A DNA stretch of 64,000 nucleotides from Haemonchus contortus (taxonomy: Eukaryota; Nematoda; Chromadorea; Rhabditida; Trichostrongylidae): positions 11,904,440 to 11,968,439 of the forward strand of contig LS997563.1 of assembly GCA_000469685.2 (NCBI GenBank), in the 5' to 3' direction. Below are positions 29,701-44,700 of the stretch, piece by piece. The translations under genes were made by a program, and so were the position numbers. Numbering within the stretch: the first letter of the stretch is position 1; every line of letters starts with the position of its first letter. The notes under the pieces were generated by a model. That model saw nothing but the letters and a program-made list of their open reading frames with translations. It had not been told where the DNA came from and did no database searches.

Positions 29701-32700
29701 GATCGCCGTTCATCACTTCCTTTACGAAAGAATCTTCGACGTGGTTTTGGCTCCTTCGGCGGCGGCGACGACTCATCCCTTCGTGATAGTCGTCTGTCGC
29801 TCACTGTTCGACCAACGAACACATGGTCTTCGTCCTGTGTACGTGTTTTCCGGGAAAGATCTTCGAGTGAGGTTGCCTTTTCCATAAATTTATCACCATA
29901 GCCGGACAACTGTTCCAATCGACGATTTCTCAGTACACGCAACATCTAAGAGGAACGGAAATGCGTTTACAATCAAAAAATCGCACGACAGCTTCGTAAA
30001 TAGGAGTTTCGGACCAGCAATTATGAGCAATTTAGAATACTTCGAATGAATTCAGTCAAGGAAGAATATGTAGTCATTGTGAGAGGGCGATAATCAGATG
30101 ATCACAGGAAAAGGGGATGAATAGGATCGGCTTTGAGGGTAAAGGGATTAATTTCGTTGAATCATCCGAAAGCTATGATTTTCGGCGAAAAATGGCAGCG
30201 AGAATAGTCCCGATCTTAAGCTGCTCACTACACTCTATTCTAAGTCCTAGCAAAATCCTGGGAGAACTATCAAAGAGGATCATCCAAATGTAAAGAACAG
30301 AGTAAGCTGAAAATATGGTAACAAAGTGTGGGCTCACGGCATACGTAGCAATTTCCCTTATGTTCTCTTTTCCTACGGCACTTATTTTTGTTCCCATTTC
30401 CGTTTGAGTCTGTTCACCTCATAATTCTGGGACATTGACGAATCTTGTCCTTATCGCGCCACCTTTTTATTTATTCAACTAAGCCACCAAAGGAAGAGCT
30501 CTCCACATCGATTTTCTTTTTAGGATCCCTTTAGAGACCGAATTGGGAAGAGGGAATCGACAAACGATAACCTACCACATATGTATGTCGCTTTTGCGAC
30601 GTTTCTGCTGCGAAACACATTGAGTGGAAGTGGCCAGTACGTATTTCGAACAGTTTCATGGTGAAAACTTTCTGTCAAAGCAATGAATTTGCCGCTCCGG
30701 CAAGAAAACTAATTGTTCGTAACATTAGTAATTTCAGGAATTTTTCAGATTGGTCACAGTGTCTGCCACAAGCAGAAGCTCAGGAACAAGAAAAGGTGCA
30801 GCACTTCCTTAGCACGCTCATGCACGGGCTGCACTTCTAACTGACGAGAAGTGGTTTAAACTGGTAAACAGACGTTTGAAGTTCCAGGACACTAGAACGT
30901 AGCACTCAGCCGATGAGAGGACTAGTGAGGTTTCTCGCCGTCACAGTCCCCTCGTCTGCTACAGTTTGCTCTTATCGAAGATAGAAACAAGTACAAAAAA
31001 TCTACGTAAAGGATAATCGGGAGTCAAAAACATCGGCGGAGAATACTACCCCCGTCTGCCTGAACCTTCAGAGGAAGAGGCTGTCCTACAAAGGTAGAAG
31101 GAGTCACGACCTGTACCGCGCCAGGACTCCGGTATCCTTTCCTCAGTCTGATTAGCCCGGAATCCGACCATAACACTATTCAATGTGGGCTCCGAAGAAC
31201 CCTGCTCTAAACAAGACACTTGCAGCTGGAGCCTTCAAAAATTCACCACCAAAACTCCGGCCTAGACCTTTTATGAATTTGCGTGCCCTGTCAGAGCAAA
31301 TACATAATTATCCACGAATCATTAATCAAGCTGCAGAAAAGCATACATACCTAACAAAGTCGAGTACATTAAATAGTAACAACAGAAAAGTTTTGTAAAA
31401 AAAAAAGAGTATCACCAGCGTAGCGTTTTATGTTAAAATGAGTTGTATGTGATAATACATTGTTAACATACTCATGGGGCACCCTTACACACTAGGCTGG
31501 TAACTGAGTAACTGCGTATTTTCCTTAGTGCTCCAAATATTTTAAAAGCAACCACCTGTTCGTCGGAGTGATGTATTTCATTATTTCCAGGTCAATATGT
31601 AACTGGAGAAATTTTTGTTTTTGTTAGAAAAAAGGCAATTATATTTTCTCAAAATATATGCAATTATTTAGTTGCCAGTTACTCTCGTTGGAAGTAATTA
31701 TTTTTCATTTGATAACTACGCAATAACTCAATTCTCAAATAATAGTTTATAGAATTTCGAAGGCAATACAAAGTATGAGCAAAGAGTGCTCCAAGACAAG
31801 CAGTTTGCATGACTCCTGCTTAATCATTAATCCCAACTCCACTTAGCGTGATGATAAGCCGATGTAACCGCCTCTTCAAGAACTCGGACTATAATCAATA
31901 GCATTATGGCAAGCGTTGACCGCATAAAGCCCTCATAGTAAGCAGGAGTTCGAGAAAATGTTGGAGCAGTAGAAATGCAATGGAATAGAAATTGTGATTT
32001 ACAGATAACTTGGAATGGAAAACTAATTTCTACACCGCCTGCAGATTGAAATATCAAGGAATCGAGAGATGACTACTTTGTCTACCTATAATCCAACTGA
32101 ATAAGCAATCGCAGCGACACGACAATCTTGGCAGAAAATGGGGCCATTGGAAAACTCCGTGTCAATAAAGAACCTTAGGAAAAGAAAGAGCATTCAATAA
32201 ATCACCTGCCTCCCAAGAGCAATCCCAGAGCCCAGAGCTTGCCGTGATGGAAATAAGAAAAGACATTCGCCCTGCCGATTTGCTTAGAAATTGGTACGCC
32301 ATCAAAGATATGAACGAAAAATTGAAAGACGTAAGAAACCAACTGCTGCTAGGTAAAGAAAGGGCCATACTTAATACAAAAATAAAAATCGGCAAAAATT
32401 GGATGAATCAGCAAGTAGGGTCTGCAGTGCCCAAATAAGGTCTGCAGGGACTAAAACCATGCCTGATAGGCATGAAAGGAGAACTAACATTGGCTACCGA
32501 AATTAGAAAATGAAGTTATTTGATAATCACTCTTTTCCAGTTCTTTAAAACATGATAAGAAGAAATATCCCAATTGGAGTGGATCTTGGATGCCTCAAAC
32601 CTCACAAAATGACAGTTTTTCAGAGACCGCGACTCTCACAGGCACGTTAGGATGGAAATCAGGCCTAAATGTTTTGTTTGAGAACCACAATCAAGAATCT

Positions 32701-35700
32701 TCCACTCAGGAAGGAACCGTACTCTACAGCGTCCCAAATAACGACCGTTACAAATATTCAAAAGGGACTAAACGAAAATTTGAAACGTCAAACAGAAACA
32801 GTGACGTAAAAGGGACCTGCTTTCCACCGTTAATCCGCTCGCGAACAATTGATCACCTACTTTCACTTACTGCAAAGTCCAAAAGACTGATACTACAGCA
32901 ATGCAGAACAAAAAAGCTCCCACAAGTAACTCGTAAGACTGTTTATAGAAAAGCTTTGCCGTCGCTGAATGTCCTACGACTCTTTTCTTCTTCTGCGTTC
33001 GTCTCACTTAAAAGCCAGGTCCGTTTTTCGGATGTTGAAGCCACTTTTTCCGATCGAATTATTCGGTTGAAATGAAGGCCATCTAATTTCAAGCCCTCAT
33101 GCTAGGTATCGAGAAAACGCTACTTTGTTGGTCCCTTGGGCCGTTTTCTGGGCATGTCAAGAGCGGGGAAGATCCTACAGTCATTGTTTTGTTCGCACAT
33201 AATACATGACTGTGCCATCGAAGACGTACTTGACGCATTTTATCAGCTATAAGGACTGCTCCAGAGCGCTCCTTTATTGCACCGTTGCGAATCTTAGAAA
33301 AAAATCTTTGCAAGACTATCTTGTTTATCTTGACCAATTTTGATTCACTTTTTCAATCGTTACGCCGATCTAAATATGCACATAACTGGTTCCTATAAGC
33401 CTTTTTGGGTATCATTCTCACGAATCCAGCAAAAACACTTATATTTCTTGATTCGTATCAAAGTTACATCCAGAGCCATTAAATCAAATGTGAACGATGT
33501 AACTTTTCATATGACAGTCAGAAAATGGAGTTTCAGTCGGAAATCACCATCTTCTGGCCGCTATTCCATTCAAAGTTAAAGGCGCAGTTCGCGATAATCT
33601 TGGAGGACCCTTTAAAGATAGATAAGCGGAAGTGTTGATATAGAGTAGTACATTGGCAGTGAAGGAAGCGAGAAAATCCGCCTAATTCAGGGCTTTTTGA
33701 AGGTAGTGGACTTGAGGTTGTACGAGATCACCGTGACGGTAATGGCATGTAAAGGGTGTTCGAACGAGATTTAACTTGCTCCCATCGCTCAAAGAGATGA
33801 CTACATCGAGCTGAAATTGCCCGAAACTGCCTTTTACTGTCGCCATGGATTATGACAAATTGTTTGAACGCCCTATGTGGGAGTCTTTTGAGATAATGCA
33901 CCTCTACAAAGTCGAGAAAACTCGTCCATGAAGTGTGTGGCATTCACACCATACAATCTCTAGCCGGGTCCGGGAACTTCTCCCCTAACACGGCGTCGCA
34001 GACGCCGCACCCGCCGCCTATCGCGGGATTGCGATGGAAGATTGGAGCGCGCAATTTGTGAGGTAGGGAGTCCTTTAATTATTTGAATTGGCTGGCCGCT
34101 CTTTTCAATTCCAGTGCGGTATTGATCGTCGTTTATATAGGAGGGGTCACTCTAATTAATCAAGTCTAATAAACACGAAAACGAAAAAGAAACAGAAGAA
34201 AAAACGATTAAATCTAATAAAAAAGCAAGGCAATCAACGAAAAATTCCGCGTCCTATCGATTGGCGGGAGTACGGTAATTGTAGTGACATTTGCCGCATG
34301 CCGCAAGGGAGAATGCCGCGATAGGGGAGAAGTTCCGTTACCCATCTCTAGCCCCTTGTTGTACCCTATCCATGACGTTTTTCTTCCTTCATACGGCAGG
34401 CATGGTGTAGGAGGGAGCCTCGAATTCATGCTATAGGGAAATCCCAGGAACTATTTTCATCGTGAATAGTGCCTTTACCGTTTTTATAAAATAACCCATG
34501 GGTATTCCTCACATTCCCTTCACACATCGTAATTCTTCTTTTGAATATGCTTTCGGACATTATTCTAGATTTTCTAGTGGCACCTAGTGAGTCCGACAGA
34601 AAGAATGCACAGCTGGATATGGAACTCGCATAGAAGCCTCTTGAACACAAGATATTATGACACAAAATCGTACAAAGAGGTCGGGAACACAGACCGAGAG
34701 GAACTTTACTGAAAAGAATCAGTTTTGACATGATGTTTTTGTTAACTGCTGTTATATCGCCGCAGTACGCAAAGCGAAAGTCTCACAAGGATGGCGATTT
34801 ATGGACAAAACTTCAGTCTCGGACGGGACTCGAACCTGTACTTGTCCTTTCCGGGGACCGTGCTCTTATCCCTTACACTACCGAGACCCCGCTTGCCCTC
34901 GCCTTCTTAAGCCGTTAAGAAGGCGAGGGCAAGCGGGGTCTCGGTAGTGTAAGGGATAAGAGCACGGTCCCCGGAAAGGACAAGTACGGGTTCGAGTCCC
35001 GTCCGAGACTGAAGTTTTGTCCATAAATCGCCATCCTTGTGAAAAGAATCACTAGTAGATCAGCGAGAGAAGGAGTAACGTTTCGGAAAGCTGGCAAGTA
35101 GAAATGAGCAACTTTGAGAATGGAAATGAAGAGGTGCCCATTAGTTCCTGCGCCGTAAGAACACAGGCAAAGCAGAAGGAGATAGAGTTCGTCAATAATG
35201 AAGATTATAGAGGAATGAGACCATTCTTAGGGTAGAGATGAAGATGGAACTTGCCGATGAAGAGAATTATAAAGGATCGAAACTATCTTGATGATAGAAT
35301 ACTGGGTTGATGGCAAATCTGAATGAAATTAAAGAAGACAGAAGATAAAGCATGATGAGAAGACGGGCAAGATGAGATACTGCGAAGAATATTTATGATT
35401 GAGGGCCCTTCAAACCTTGAGACGGACAACTTTAGGTACGGTAATGATGTATCTGAGCTAAATTCTCGAGTACCGTACCGGATTCCTGCGAAACACCTCA
35501 AGCAATCCACTATATTATACTTGAACTTTCCGTAATAAAGGGCGTGATACTAGAGGCTTTGAGTACGGAACATTTGGAAAGAATGGTGGAAATGAGGAAT
35601 AAAAAATTATATAATACATGTGATTGTGACAAAAGGCCATCCCGTACGTAAATTTCCCACTTCTATGACTACGGGAAAACAAATTTGCCTGTAGTTCTAT

Positions 35701-38700
35701 TGTCCAAGCCACTAATGGATCTGTACAACTGCGAAGTCGGAAATGACGCTCATAAACACGAATGAGTCATTAAAGGAATTTGTTTGAATCATCCATGCGA
35801 ACGAAAGGATCACAGCGCTTAGCTAGATGCCAGAGCCACGGAAGTAAGATGGAAACTGTTTCACAACCTTACATGATCGACCCATACTTGAAAGACCCAT
35901 TTAATTTTCCCATATCAAGGCATTGATTTGAGGGCCAATTCCCCGTTCGAGGACTGTAGGGGATAGGCCGACAGGATCGACAGAGTTGGGACAGGACTCA
36001 GCCATCATACATTTGCTTCGAAGCGGGGACCCAGGGGAACCACTAGTCCAAGGTATCGCTTACGTCTTGGGGGCTCAAGGAACAGAACTATAGAGCTATC
36101 CATCTTCCGTTACCTCTACAAGTACAAAGGCACGGAACCCTTCGAGTAGGAGGCAACACCGAACTCTGCAGTTATTTCTTACTTAAAGCTTTTTACTTCT
36201 TAAGCGAAATTTCTATGCTACCACAAGAAAATAGGCTATAGTAGAAAATACAGAACAAAAAAAGAAAAAAGGGGGCCCTTCGGGGTCGCTTAAATGGTAC
36301 CAGACCCTTCTGAAACGACAGAAGTGCCGACTTGAGCATAGGCTGGCCACATCGAGCCATCGTATGGATATTATAAGCATTCAATCTGCCACTACGATTC
36401 TGGATGGGAGCCGATTGCGGGTGCACATCCCTCAGACGGGATTGATCAACGCCCACAGACTTTATCCTTTTATTCTTTATCCATGAACAGTGATCGATCA
36501 AATTAGTTGCCGTTTCAAGTGTTGGTCAAATACACCTCCAACTGGACTCAGCGATTGGTCTCAGAGATTCGAGTGAGTAAGCATTCAGAAGTAGTTAATA
36601 ATTTATAGTGCAGTAATCATTCGCAAAATTTTCAGCTGATGATGAGGCAGCTTATTCCTCGAGCGCAACGAAAAGACGAAAAAAAGCGAGGGCAATTAGT
36701 AAATGTAAATAGAGAGACTGAAATAAAAGTAGAATGTGAAGTTGCGACCAGCTCTGTCTTGGAATCCTCTCAGGCCACAAAGAACTGAAACGAAAGAGAG
36801 TTCCTTCCTCACAACCTCGTTTCTCGAAAAGTTTACATTTCATGGGAAGCTCTAAGTAGACATAATTAGGAATGCATGAAGGGAATATGAAACTTCGTTT
36901 CGTTTTCTGCAACGATTCCATACTAATAAGAGATGAAAGAAACTTCCCGAGCAGACAGCAAGTTCCACCGCCTCCAATATAATTATCAAGATCAAGATAG
37001 CCTCGGATAGGGGATGCATGGTTTGTTTTCACACTTCGAATGGTTAGAATCTCGAACGATCATTCCAAAAGTTCATTCAACTCAGTTGGAAGGCCTCCCC
37101 TGTCAAAATAGTCAGGTCTTTCGTTTCTAGCCCACAATCCTTGGTTAGAAAGGCCACCTTCCAGTTTTCATAAACATAGGAAAAGTCAAACAGAGAAGGA
37201 TCAATTTCACCACAAAAACTCCTAGCAAGAAATGGGAATAGAAAGATGTCCTGGCAAGTCGCACATTTGACGTCGTCACAAATATTTTTGGAGAAAGCTA
37301 AATCAAACAGCTTCGCAATAGGAATGTTTTCCGAAAAGCTTGAAGCCATCTGTCCCGTGTGAAGGATAAACAGTGTAATTTGCCTCAACTTATGAATTAT
37401 AGATCAAACCGCGGAGGACGAGGAAACTGCTGGAGGTTATTAGCTCTTCGTCCTTCACTTTGCACACGCCCACATAAGCTTATGAGGATTCCCACGCGAG
37501 AAATTTCCACGAGCTCGACGACGTGTTGCAGAAGACCTTCTAATCTTATTTGCTTTGCCTCTTTTTTCGATTGGGAAGCTGTCGTCCCCATGTAAACGCT
37601 TGCACGTCTATTCTCGTGTATGCCCACCCCAATAAATGTCGCTCATGTTCCCTCAAATTAAGAACCGTTTTGTCATTTTCACGTTATCTGACTACGCAAC
37701 TCGCAATAAACAACCTGAATAGAGCCTATGAAAACATATAGAATGGCATACAAAAGCGTCGATGGGGAACAAGCTAATAAATCGCCGTTATTGAGTCCAC
37801 TTACAATCGATTGATAAACTGACTGGTACGATATTACACGCTTTTTCATTGGATCCAAAAAGGACATCAAAGCAGAGCTGACTAAAAGGTGCTGCTTTGC
37901 CCAGCTGTAAGGAATCTTACAATTAATGTCCTACAAGTTGGTTCAGAGCTAGCGATACTGATTAGTCTTCTCCTTTGCGAACAGATCAAACCAAAATAAA
38001 TTTCAATTAAATGATAAAGGCCCGAACTTGCTCTGAGAACGATTTCCGCAGAGACTCGTTGAACGAGCAATTTTTCTAGTAATGCGGGCTCGTTGCAGGG
38101 TACCAACTGCACCCGCAAACTCTCCCCTCACACTTGCATAGGTACACCTACCAGGAGACAGAAGGTAGAACTGACCCTGTGTACCAGAAACAGAGTCCGC
38201 CGCCTAAATGCGCCCCTAAGCAAGGTTCAGTAACTTTTAGTCTGCGATTCTTTCCCTGTCCGCCACCATGGGGACTCCTTACAAAACGGCTAAAAGTACG
38301 TCAGTTATCTTAGTGGAGGAAATCGCATGAGCTTATAAAACATTACTTTCAAACAAAATGCTTTAAATAACAATACAGGAAGGGAGAGTAGATGAGTAGA
38401 AGGAAGTCCACTAGGTCAGCCTTTTGCAAACCTCTGCTACCTTCTCGGTCCTGTTTTTCTCAAGTAATGTTTACTCTTTTGACTCGAAAAATTCAATTTT
38501 CTCCAAAGGCTACAAAAACAAAGTAAACTTAGGCTCTTTTGGCTTCTGAATGAGCTGTTTCAAACCTTCACACTCTCAGAAGAACAGAATGTTCATAAGA
38601 ACGTACCGTGACCGTGAGAAAAGAGTTAGCGTTGGGTATGATGATTGTTGTTCTCATTAAAAAAATACGTCAAGAACAAGAACGTTTGAAGAAATCTGTT

Positions 38701-41700
38701 TTCAACATGCCACCGAAAAAATAGTCTTTTGGAGACCAGGGTTCTTTTTCTAGAAATCCCAGTTAAAATCAGTCAAATTCCCACATAGAGCCAGGTCAGT
38801 TATGCGCCTCATTGCTGTAGAGGCACACTACAAGTCGAAAAACAAAATATTCTTCACTAACACCTATTTATCGAAGAGAGCCGAAAGAGGACACTCTATT
38901 CAGTGAAATAGCGCTATCCAATGATGACGTGGCTATGAACGATCCATTATTCCTAGCGTGTACTATTTAATTTCCTGCACTTTTGATAGAATTCACAAGC
39001 CTTAATCGTAACACCCCAAAGTCCTATAAACACCTACAAAATACTGCTAGAAACACTTGATCACAGTGACGTTTAAGCCAGTAAACATGGGGCCTAAACT
39101 AAATACAGTGAGACACGACCGCTTTAGTTCCAGGGTTCGTTCCTTTTGAACCATATCAAGGATGTCATTACATCTCTGATTGCAGCCATTCATCCTACCA
39201 CGTGTCTAACCATCGAGAACAACGTGATTCAAAACAAAGAGAAAACAAATAAGAAAGGGGTTAGAGGAGCACTGACGAGAGAAAGTGGAAGAAAAACTTA
39301 TGGAGCCAGTTACTAGAAAACCAGTCGGATTACGAAGCTTGAAAGCTCAACTGGTCCGCTTCCCTCCCTATCAGAACTAATGATACAATTTGGATCCCAA
39401 ATATTTTGAAAGGCAATGTTCTGAACTACGCAAGCACTAGAACTCTCGCAGAGGACCCTGAAGGAGGGGAGTTAAGCATGAACAGTTTGAAGATGGAAGG
39501 CAAAAAATCATAGCCTTAGACACTTAGAGCTATGATACATCGACCTGTTGCTCTTGATCAATGAATAATAACAAAAATAGTGACCCATCAAACTTCGATC
39601 CCTCCCTGTATTGAGTCTAGACGAATAAGCGAGAGATTAATGAAGCCATCTAAAAGATAATAATTTTCCTCATCAAATAACACATTACATATCAGTACCG
39701 GAACCGTAAAGATTAAATTGATAAGAGAAGTACAGGAAGGAGAAATTGCTGACGCATGCAAGTAGTCACTTTCGTTGGTGCTGTGAAACTCTATCAGTTG
39801 TTAAGGGTCAGAAGTTTGGTACGACCTAATCTCAGGGAGTCCTCGGTAGACGATGATGCATTAACCAGTAGGGTCGCGTGTCACTTACGAAACCTTTGGT
39901 ATCAAATTCATGCAGGGACAACCAAAACTTTCACCCACAGAATTCATGAAATACAACAAAACCTATTGGTAACGATGAGTACATATCTATAAATCGACGT
40001 GAACGTCGACGACTATAAGTCTTCAAGCTAGGAATTCAGATTATGGGAATCTCCTAGGCTACGCGATAGACACTCAAAACGATTATTCAAACATTCCTAC
40101 GACTATAAAGGACATTGAATGCGAAATATTGGTAAGAGGAATGTAGAGCAGATATCTTCAAAAGAGTTATCCTGAAGCGAAGGACCTGGAAGAAATCCGC
40201 AGAGGAAAACAAAAGAGAGGGGATGTTGCCACTAACATTTCCTCACTAATGGTGAGGTTCGCTAAGTAAGCAGGTTCAAATAGCAATGACTTGCATGACC
40301 GAATGAACAACGAAAACATATGGCCACTTAAAATCATTCAGCCTAAAGGAACAACCAAAGCTTTGGAATTGGAGAATAGCGGGTTAGGTCTGTGGGTAAA
40401 TCTTTCTCGTTTCCAGGGTGCACCTCCGTATTCGACTTTCATTCGGAATCACAGAGGTGCTTTGAATACCTACGGCCCCACCTCTCTGCGGTGGCGACAG
40501 ATGTGCGAGCCAGCGCTGTTGCCTCCCAGAAGAGACCAATGATAAATAATCGACCCCAGAGAGATGGAAGGCTTGGTTGGCCTGGACGTGGATTGGCCCG
40601 AGACGAGGTTCCTGGAGCAGGCGTGTGTGAAATTAGGCAACATGCGACTATATCACCTCCAAATCACACCAACAAGGGAGTACAGAAGATTAGTGTATTG
40701 AAGAAGTCCAATGAAGTAGATTGTGGTGTTAGGTAACTTGATGACCAATTCGAATGTAGGACTCCAAGATGTGGCAGCCACATAATCAACTCATAAAAAC
40801 CGCTCTTGCATGCCTGTTAGATTACCGCCAGTAGACTAATGGAGTTCGTTAACAGATTAGCCACCCCTGGACAAAACATCAGACAAAGCAAGGAAATTGT
40901 CTCAGCGGCCAATGTGCATGTATGTATTCAAAATGCGGAAAAGGGCATCTACAAGAGAGAAAAATGATAACAATCAAATAAAGAGCCCTCTCTCACTCTA
41001 ATTCAAGTGATCGCAAAAAGGAGAAAAGCAGAATACTGAAGAAGAACGTTGCCAGGGAACGACGCATTACCAATTAGGTATTTCCTGTTTCCATCAATGA
41101 AAGTCGAACGAGGAAAAGAGTTCACAAAAAGTGAGGATACATCAAATTAAACGTCTCCCTTGGAAAGTTCGAACAAGATATTAACAATAATAATAAAATT
41201 CTACCATTTCTTGGAGGGAAAAATTCCTTCTTACATGGAAAAATTCCCTTCGTTTTTGCACTGACAGCCGCGCGGCCCGCCGGCGGGCCACACATATCGC
41301 GCTCCTGTAGTAATTACGTTTATTTATCAAGTGTTCTTGTATTTTTTCATGTTTTCGAGTATCAACTGAGCTCACAGCCTACTCGTGAATCTTGAGGCAT
41401 TGTGGCCCAGGAATCATTCATTTCCAACTACAGGTATAAGAGAAATTAGAAGTTAATGTAAGGACAATATAAAAGGCGCGGTCGCCAATCGGTTATATAA
41501 TGGGGAGCTCCCGTCGAGACTACTTTTTAGTAAGGGAATGCAGAACGATTAACGGGAAACACATGATTCACTCAACAATTCCGCTTAGAAGATAAATGCA
41601 TGGCCCAGGTTCATTCCTTGAAGCCTTCGCAAGAAAACGCAGTTTTTTAACGAAAGACGCACAATAACCCCCTTAAAAGTGGCAATTATAAGTGCGCTAT

Positions 41701-44700
41701 TTAATAATTCGATTTGAAGAAAGGAATCAGCCCTTGGGGTCATTGCTTCACAGGAAATAAGGTAACTTCGGCTGAAGCCGGTCACAAAATAGTAAATAGC
41801 AGATTTGGAGATGTCATAAGCAGCTTTTCTAATTAGCAAACCATACGTGAAAACTGAGAAGACCAGAAAAAACATGTACATCGAAATAAGCGCGGCATGT
41901 TTCAATTTTAGCTGTGCTCTTTTATAGAGAGGGGCTCATATATGGAAAAATCATATATTTAATTATCAAACGCGCTTTCAAACTTTCACGCATCGAAAAT
42001 TTCATTGGCGCCAAATCCCTCCGCATTGGTAAACAAATCACGTGATGAAAGTAATTACACGACAAAAGCCGGTGCTCCGAGAAGCTACCAAGCGAAACGA
42101 AGGAAAAAGAGGAAAAGGACATTAACGTTACTTCGCTATGGGATGGCGTTCGAGGCATCTATTCAGTAGCTTTTCACCTCAGTCAAACAGAACGGACTAC
42201 TGCTTTCTGTGGACAAAGCCCTCTTTTACTCTAACACATCCTCACTCATAGAATGTTCGCAAACACTGGATCAGAAAACATTTGAGTACACGACAGAAAC
42301 ACATTTAAAGCGTTATGCTCGAAACCAAGATGCCGTTTACCTCGTTTAACTGGTTCCAACCGAATATCAAAAGAAACACTCCCTCAATTGTTGAAAACCA
42401 TGAGTTTTTACTTTTCAGAACCAAAACCAGCACTCGGACAAAAACAGTGCGAAAAGGCCTTGGACAATCGTTGCAGCACAGCTTCCAAAACACATTCAAC
42501 AAATATTTTGGTACTCGATGGGAATATTCAGAGCTCCGAAAACTCACTTTAGGTCAACATCGAATTTGTTATACTCATTAGTGAGCCATAATTTACACCA
42601 GGAATCATTACTGCAGAGGTAGGAGCCATGTACCATAAATGATCCCCATTAGAGGTCCTTGGATACCATCTATAGGTCTGTAGACGAAAAGGGTGGGGAA
42701 ATATACTTGAAAAAAGAAAAAAAATTTAATCAAATGATATTCCCACTACTCAGTACTTCTAAACGAACTCAGCGATGGCATCACCAAACACTTAATCGAA
42801 ATCCGCATTACTAGAGAAACGAGACCGGTTCCACTGGTGGCGACCAGAGAATAGTAAATCACAAAGTTTACTGGAAAGCTTCTTCGTCTTAGAAGACCAC
42901 TATCTAGTCCACCAGAACGCAATTACTACATTGCTATAAAAACATCAAGACGTGACGGGAAAATATTACCAGACCGAACCAATAAAGCATCGGAAAGTCA
43001 CTGAACTAGCCTACACCAGTTTATGAATGCTGGTGGAAGGAAGAGTCCAAGTTGAAACAAAACAGCCATATGCAGCCTAAAGGGAAAGCTTCTCTTAAAA
43101 GAAGAAGACTAGGAAGACTAAAGACCCATGGATAGTTGAGGAGAAAGGCATTGAAAGAAGTCAGTGGAAGTAATGTGAAGAATGATTTTTACTAATCTAT
43201 AAGTGTGCCGCTCTATGCGTAGGACCGAGCGCTTCAGTTCATTTCACCATAAGATCTGGTCAACTGTACCTCTTGGTATTGTTCCCAGGCTCACAAGCCA
43301 GGAGAAAATGTATAAAAAAACGAAGTTGAAACAGGTGGCTACTGATCACCTCTTCAGGAACCAAAGTTTTGCGCTAGACCTATTGCTGTTGTATTTCAGG
43401 TAAATTGTAGAGGGATGAGCAGCACACATGCTCTGTCCATCATACCAACGCGAACGATAACAACGACGAAAGTGCAATTAAGAAATGTTCGAAGAACTTT
43501 CCTTGAAATTCTCGACAATGATAAACAAACATGTAGGTATGAGAGACTCTTACCTCCTGTAGCTTCATGTTCATCATTAGCACTGCTCTGCGAAACGGTT
43601 TTCTTCCGTTTTGGAAGAAATAATGAAAGTTTCTGCCTTCCAAGAGCTCCGGTTCCTCCAACAGAAGAAGAAAATGGAGCGGCGTTAGGCACAGTACCGG
43701 TTGTGGAGTCACTGCTATGCGAGGCTGTAGGAGAGGGTTGCACATGCTGAAAATTAGAGTAATGAGGATAGTAGATAGGGTGGAACAGGGATACAATGCG
43801 AAAAATATTATTGATTCTTTATGGTCAAAAGACCAGAGCGATGCATTTAAGGAGTTTGAAGCCAGAGAAGTATTCCCTATTTCCATCACAGCTTCATATT
43901 CGATTATTTCCAAATTGGCCGGAGGACATAGGTCCTTTTCAGATGTCATCTCTTGTACATAATCATAATTACTGATAACCAATTATCGCAGTACCGTCAA
44001 ATTAGAAGCTTTTTCGATTAAAACGGCTTCACTACAGGACACCACATACTGACTCCACTAATTTCAATCCCAATCATCCCAATAGAAGGTTTGTAATTTA
44101 GAAACGGAACTGCCATGTGTTGATGAAGTCACAGGAATCGAAACGAACGAAGGGCAGTTCGTACTCATTCTGAATGAGAGTGAGGGAGAGGAGGTATAAA
44201 GTTATTGGCCAGCAGAGTACTCAGTATCCCAAAGCAGCGCAGAAGAGGAAGGAAGCAAAACTGGGACTGCGGATGAGAGCTGTTAATCGCTGTTCCATAG
44301 CATTATGAACAGAACATATCAGCTCCTGAGACCATCAGGTACTGAGAGCGCATGACATGAAGTGTACTTTGGCCCGGATGGTAAGCGCGTATGCATGCAT
44401 GTTTAACTGCAGTTGACCGATTCCTAACTTTTTTGTACTTAATGCTACGTATGTAAGAAGCCCGCCTTCTACACGGCTGAGGCTGACCACTCTACATGAA
44501 ATTTGGGAAGTTCTGAGAAGCAGAAACCCATTATTGATACATGTAAAATTTCTGCCAGGAAAAGCGAGTGGAGCTGGCGAGCAGTACTTCATTGACAAAG
44601 TGGCACATCTTGTGAGAAAAAGTTTTGAACATGATACACGAAAAAGAACATGAGGGTCGAACTGTCAACTCAATACCTGCGACTCTCTGTTGTCCCAGGC

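Larger units (their letters stand above)
34783..35042. repeat. 260-bp palindrome carrying two tRNA-like genes
   Basis: Two 128-bp arms (34783-34910 and 34915-35042) are reverse complements with a 4-base spacer GCCG. I found no mismatch by eye. Each arm contains a complete tRNA-like unit, so the two units point away from each other. Confidence 0.85.
35043..43553. other. fcho-1: fcho-1 giant intron, distal part
   Basis: Holds SINE fragments (36285-36480 and 40380-40640, listed separately) and a perfect GC palindrome GGCCCGCCGGCGGGCC near 41273-41288. I see no convincing exon. Open frames are short and lack family resemblance. Confidence 0.45.

Noticed and set aside
32590..33075. 161-codon + strand frame in the fcho-1 intron
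   Set aside because: Ser/Thr-rich, low-complexity-like composition without homologous motif or start context.
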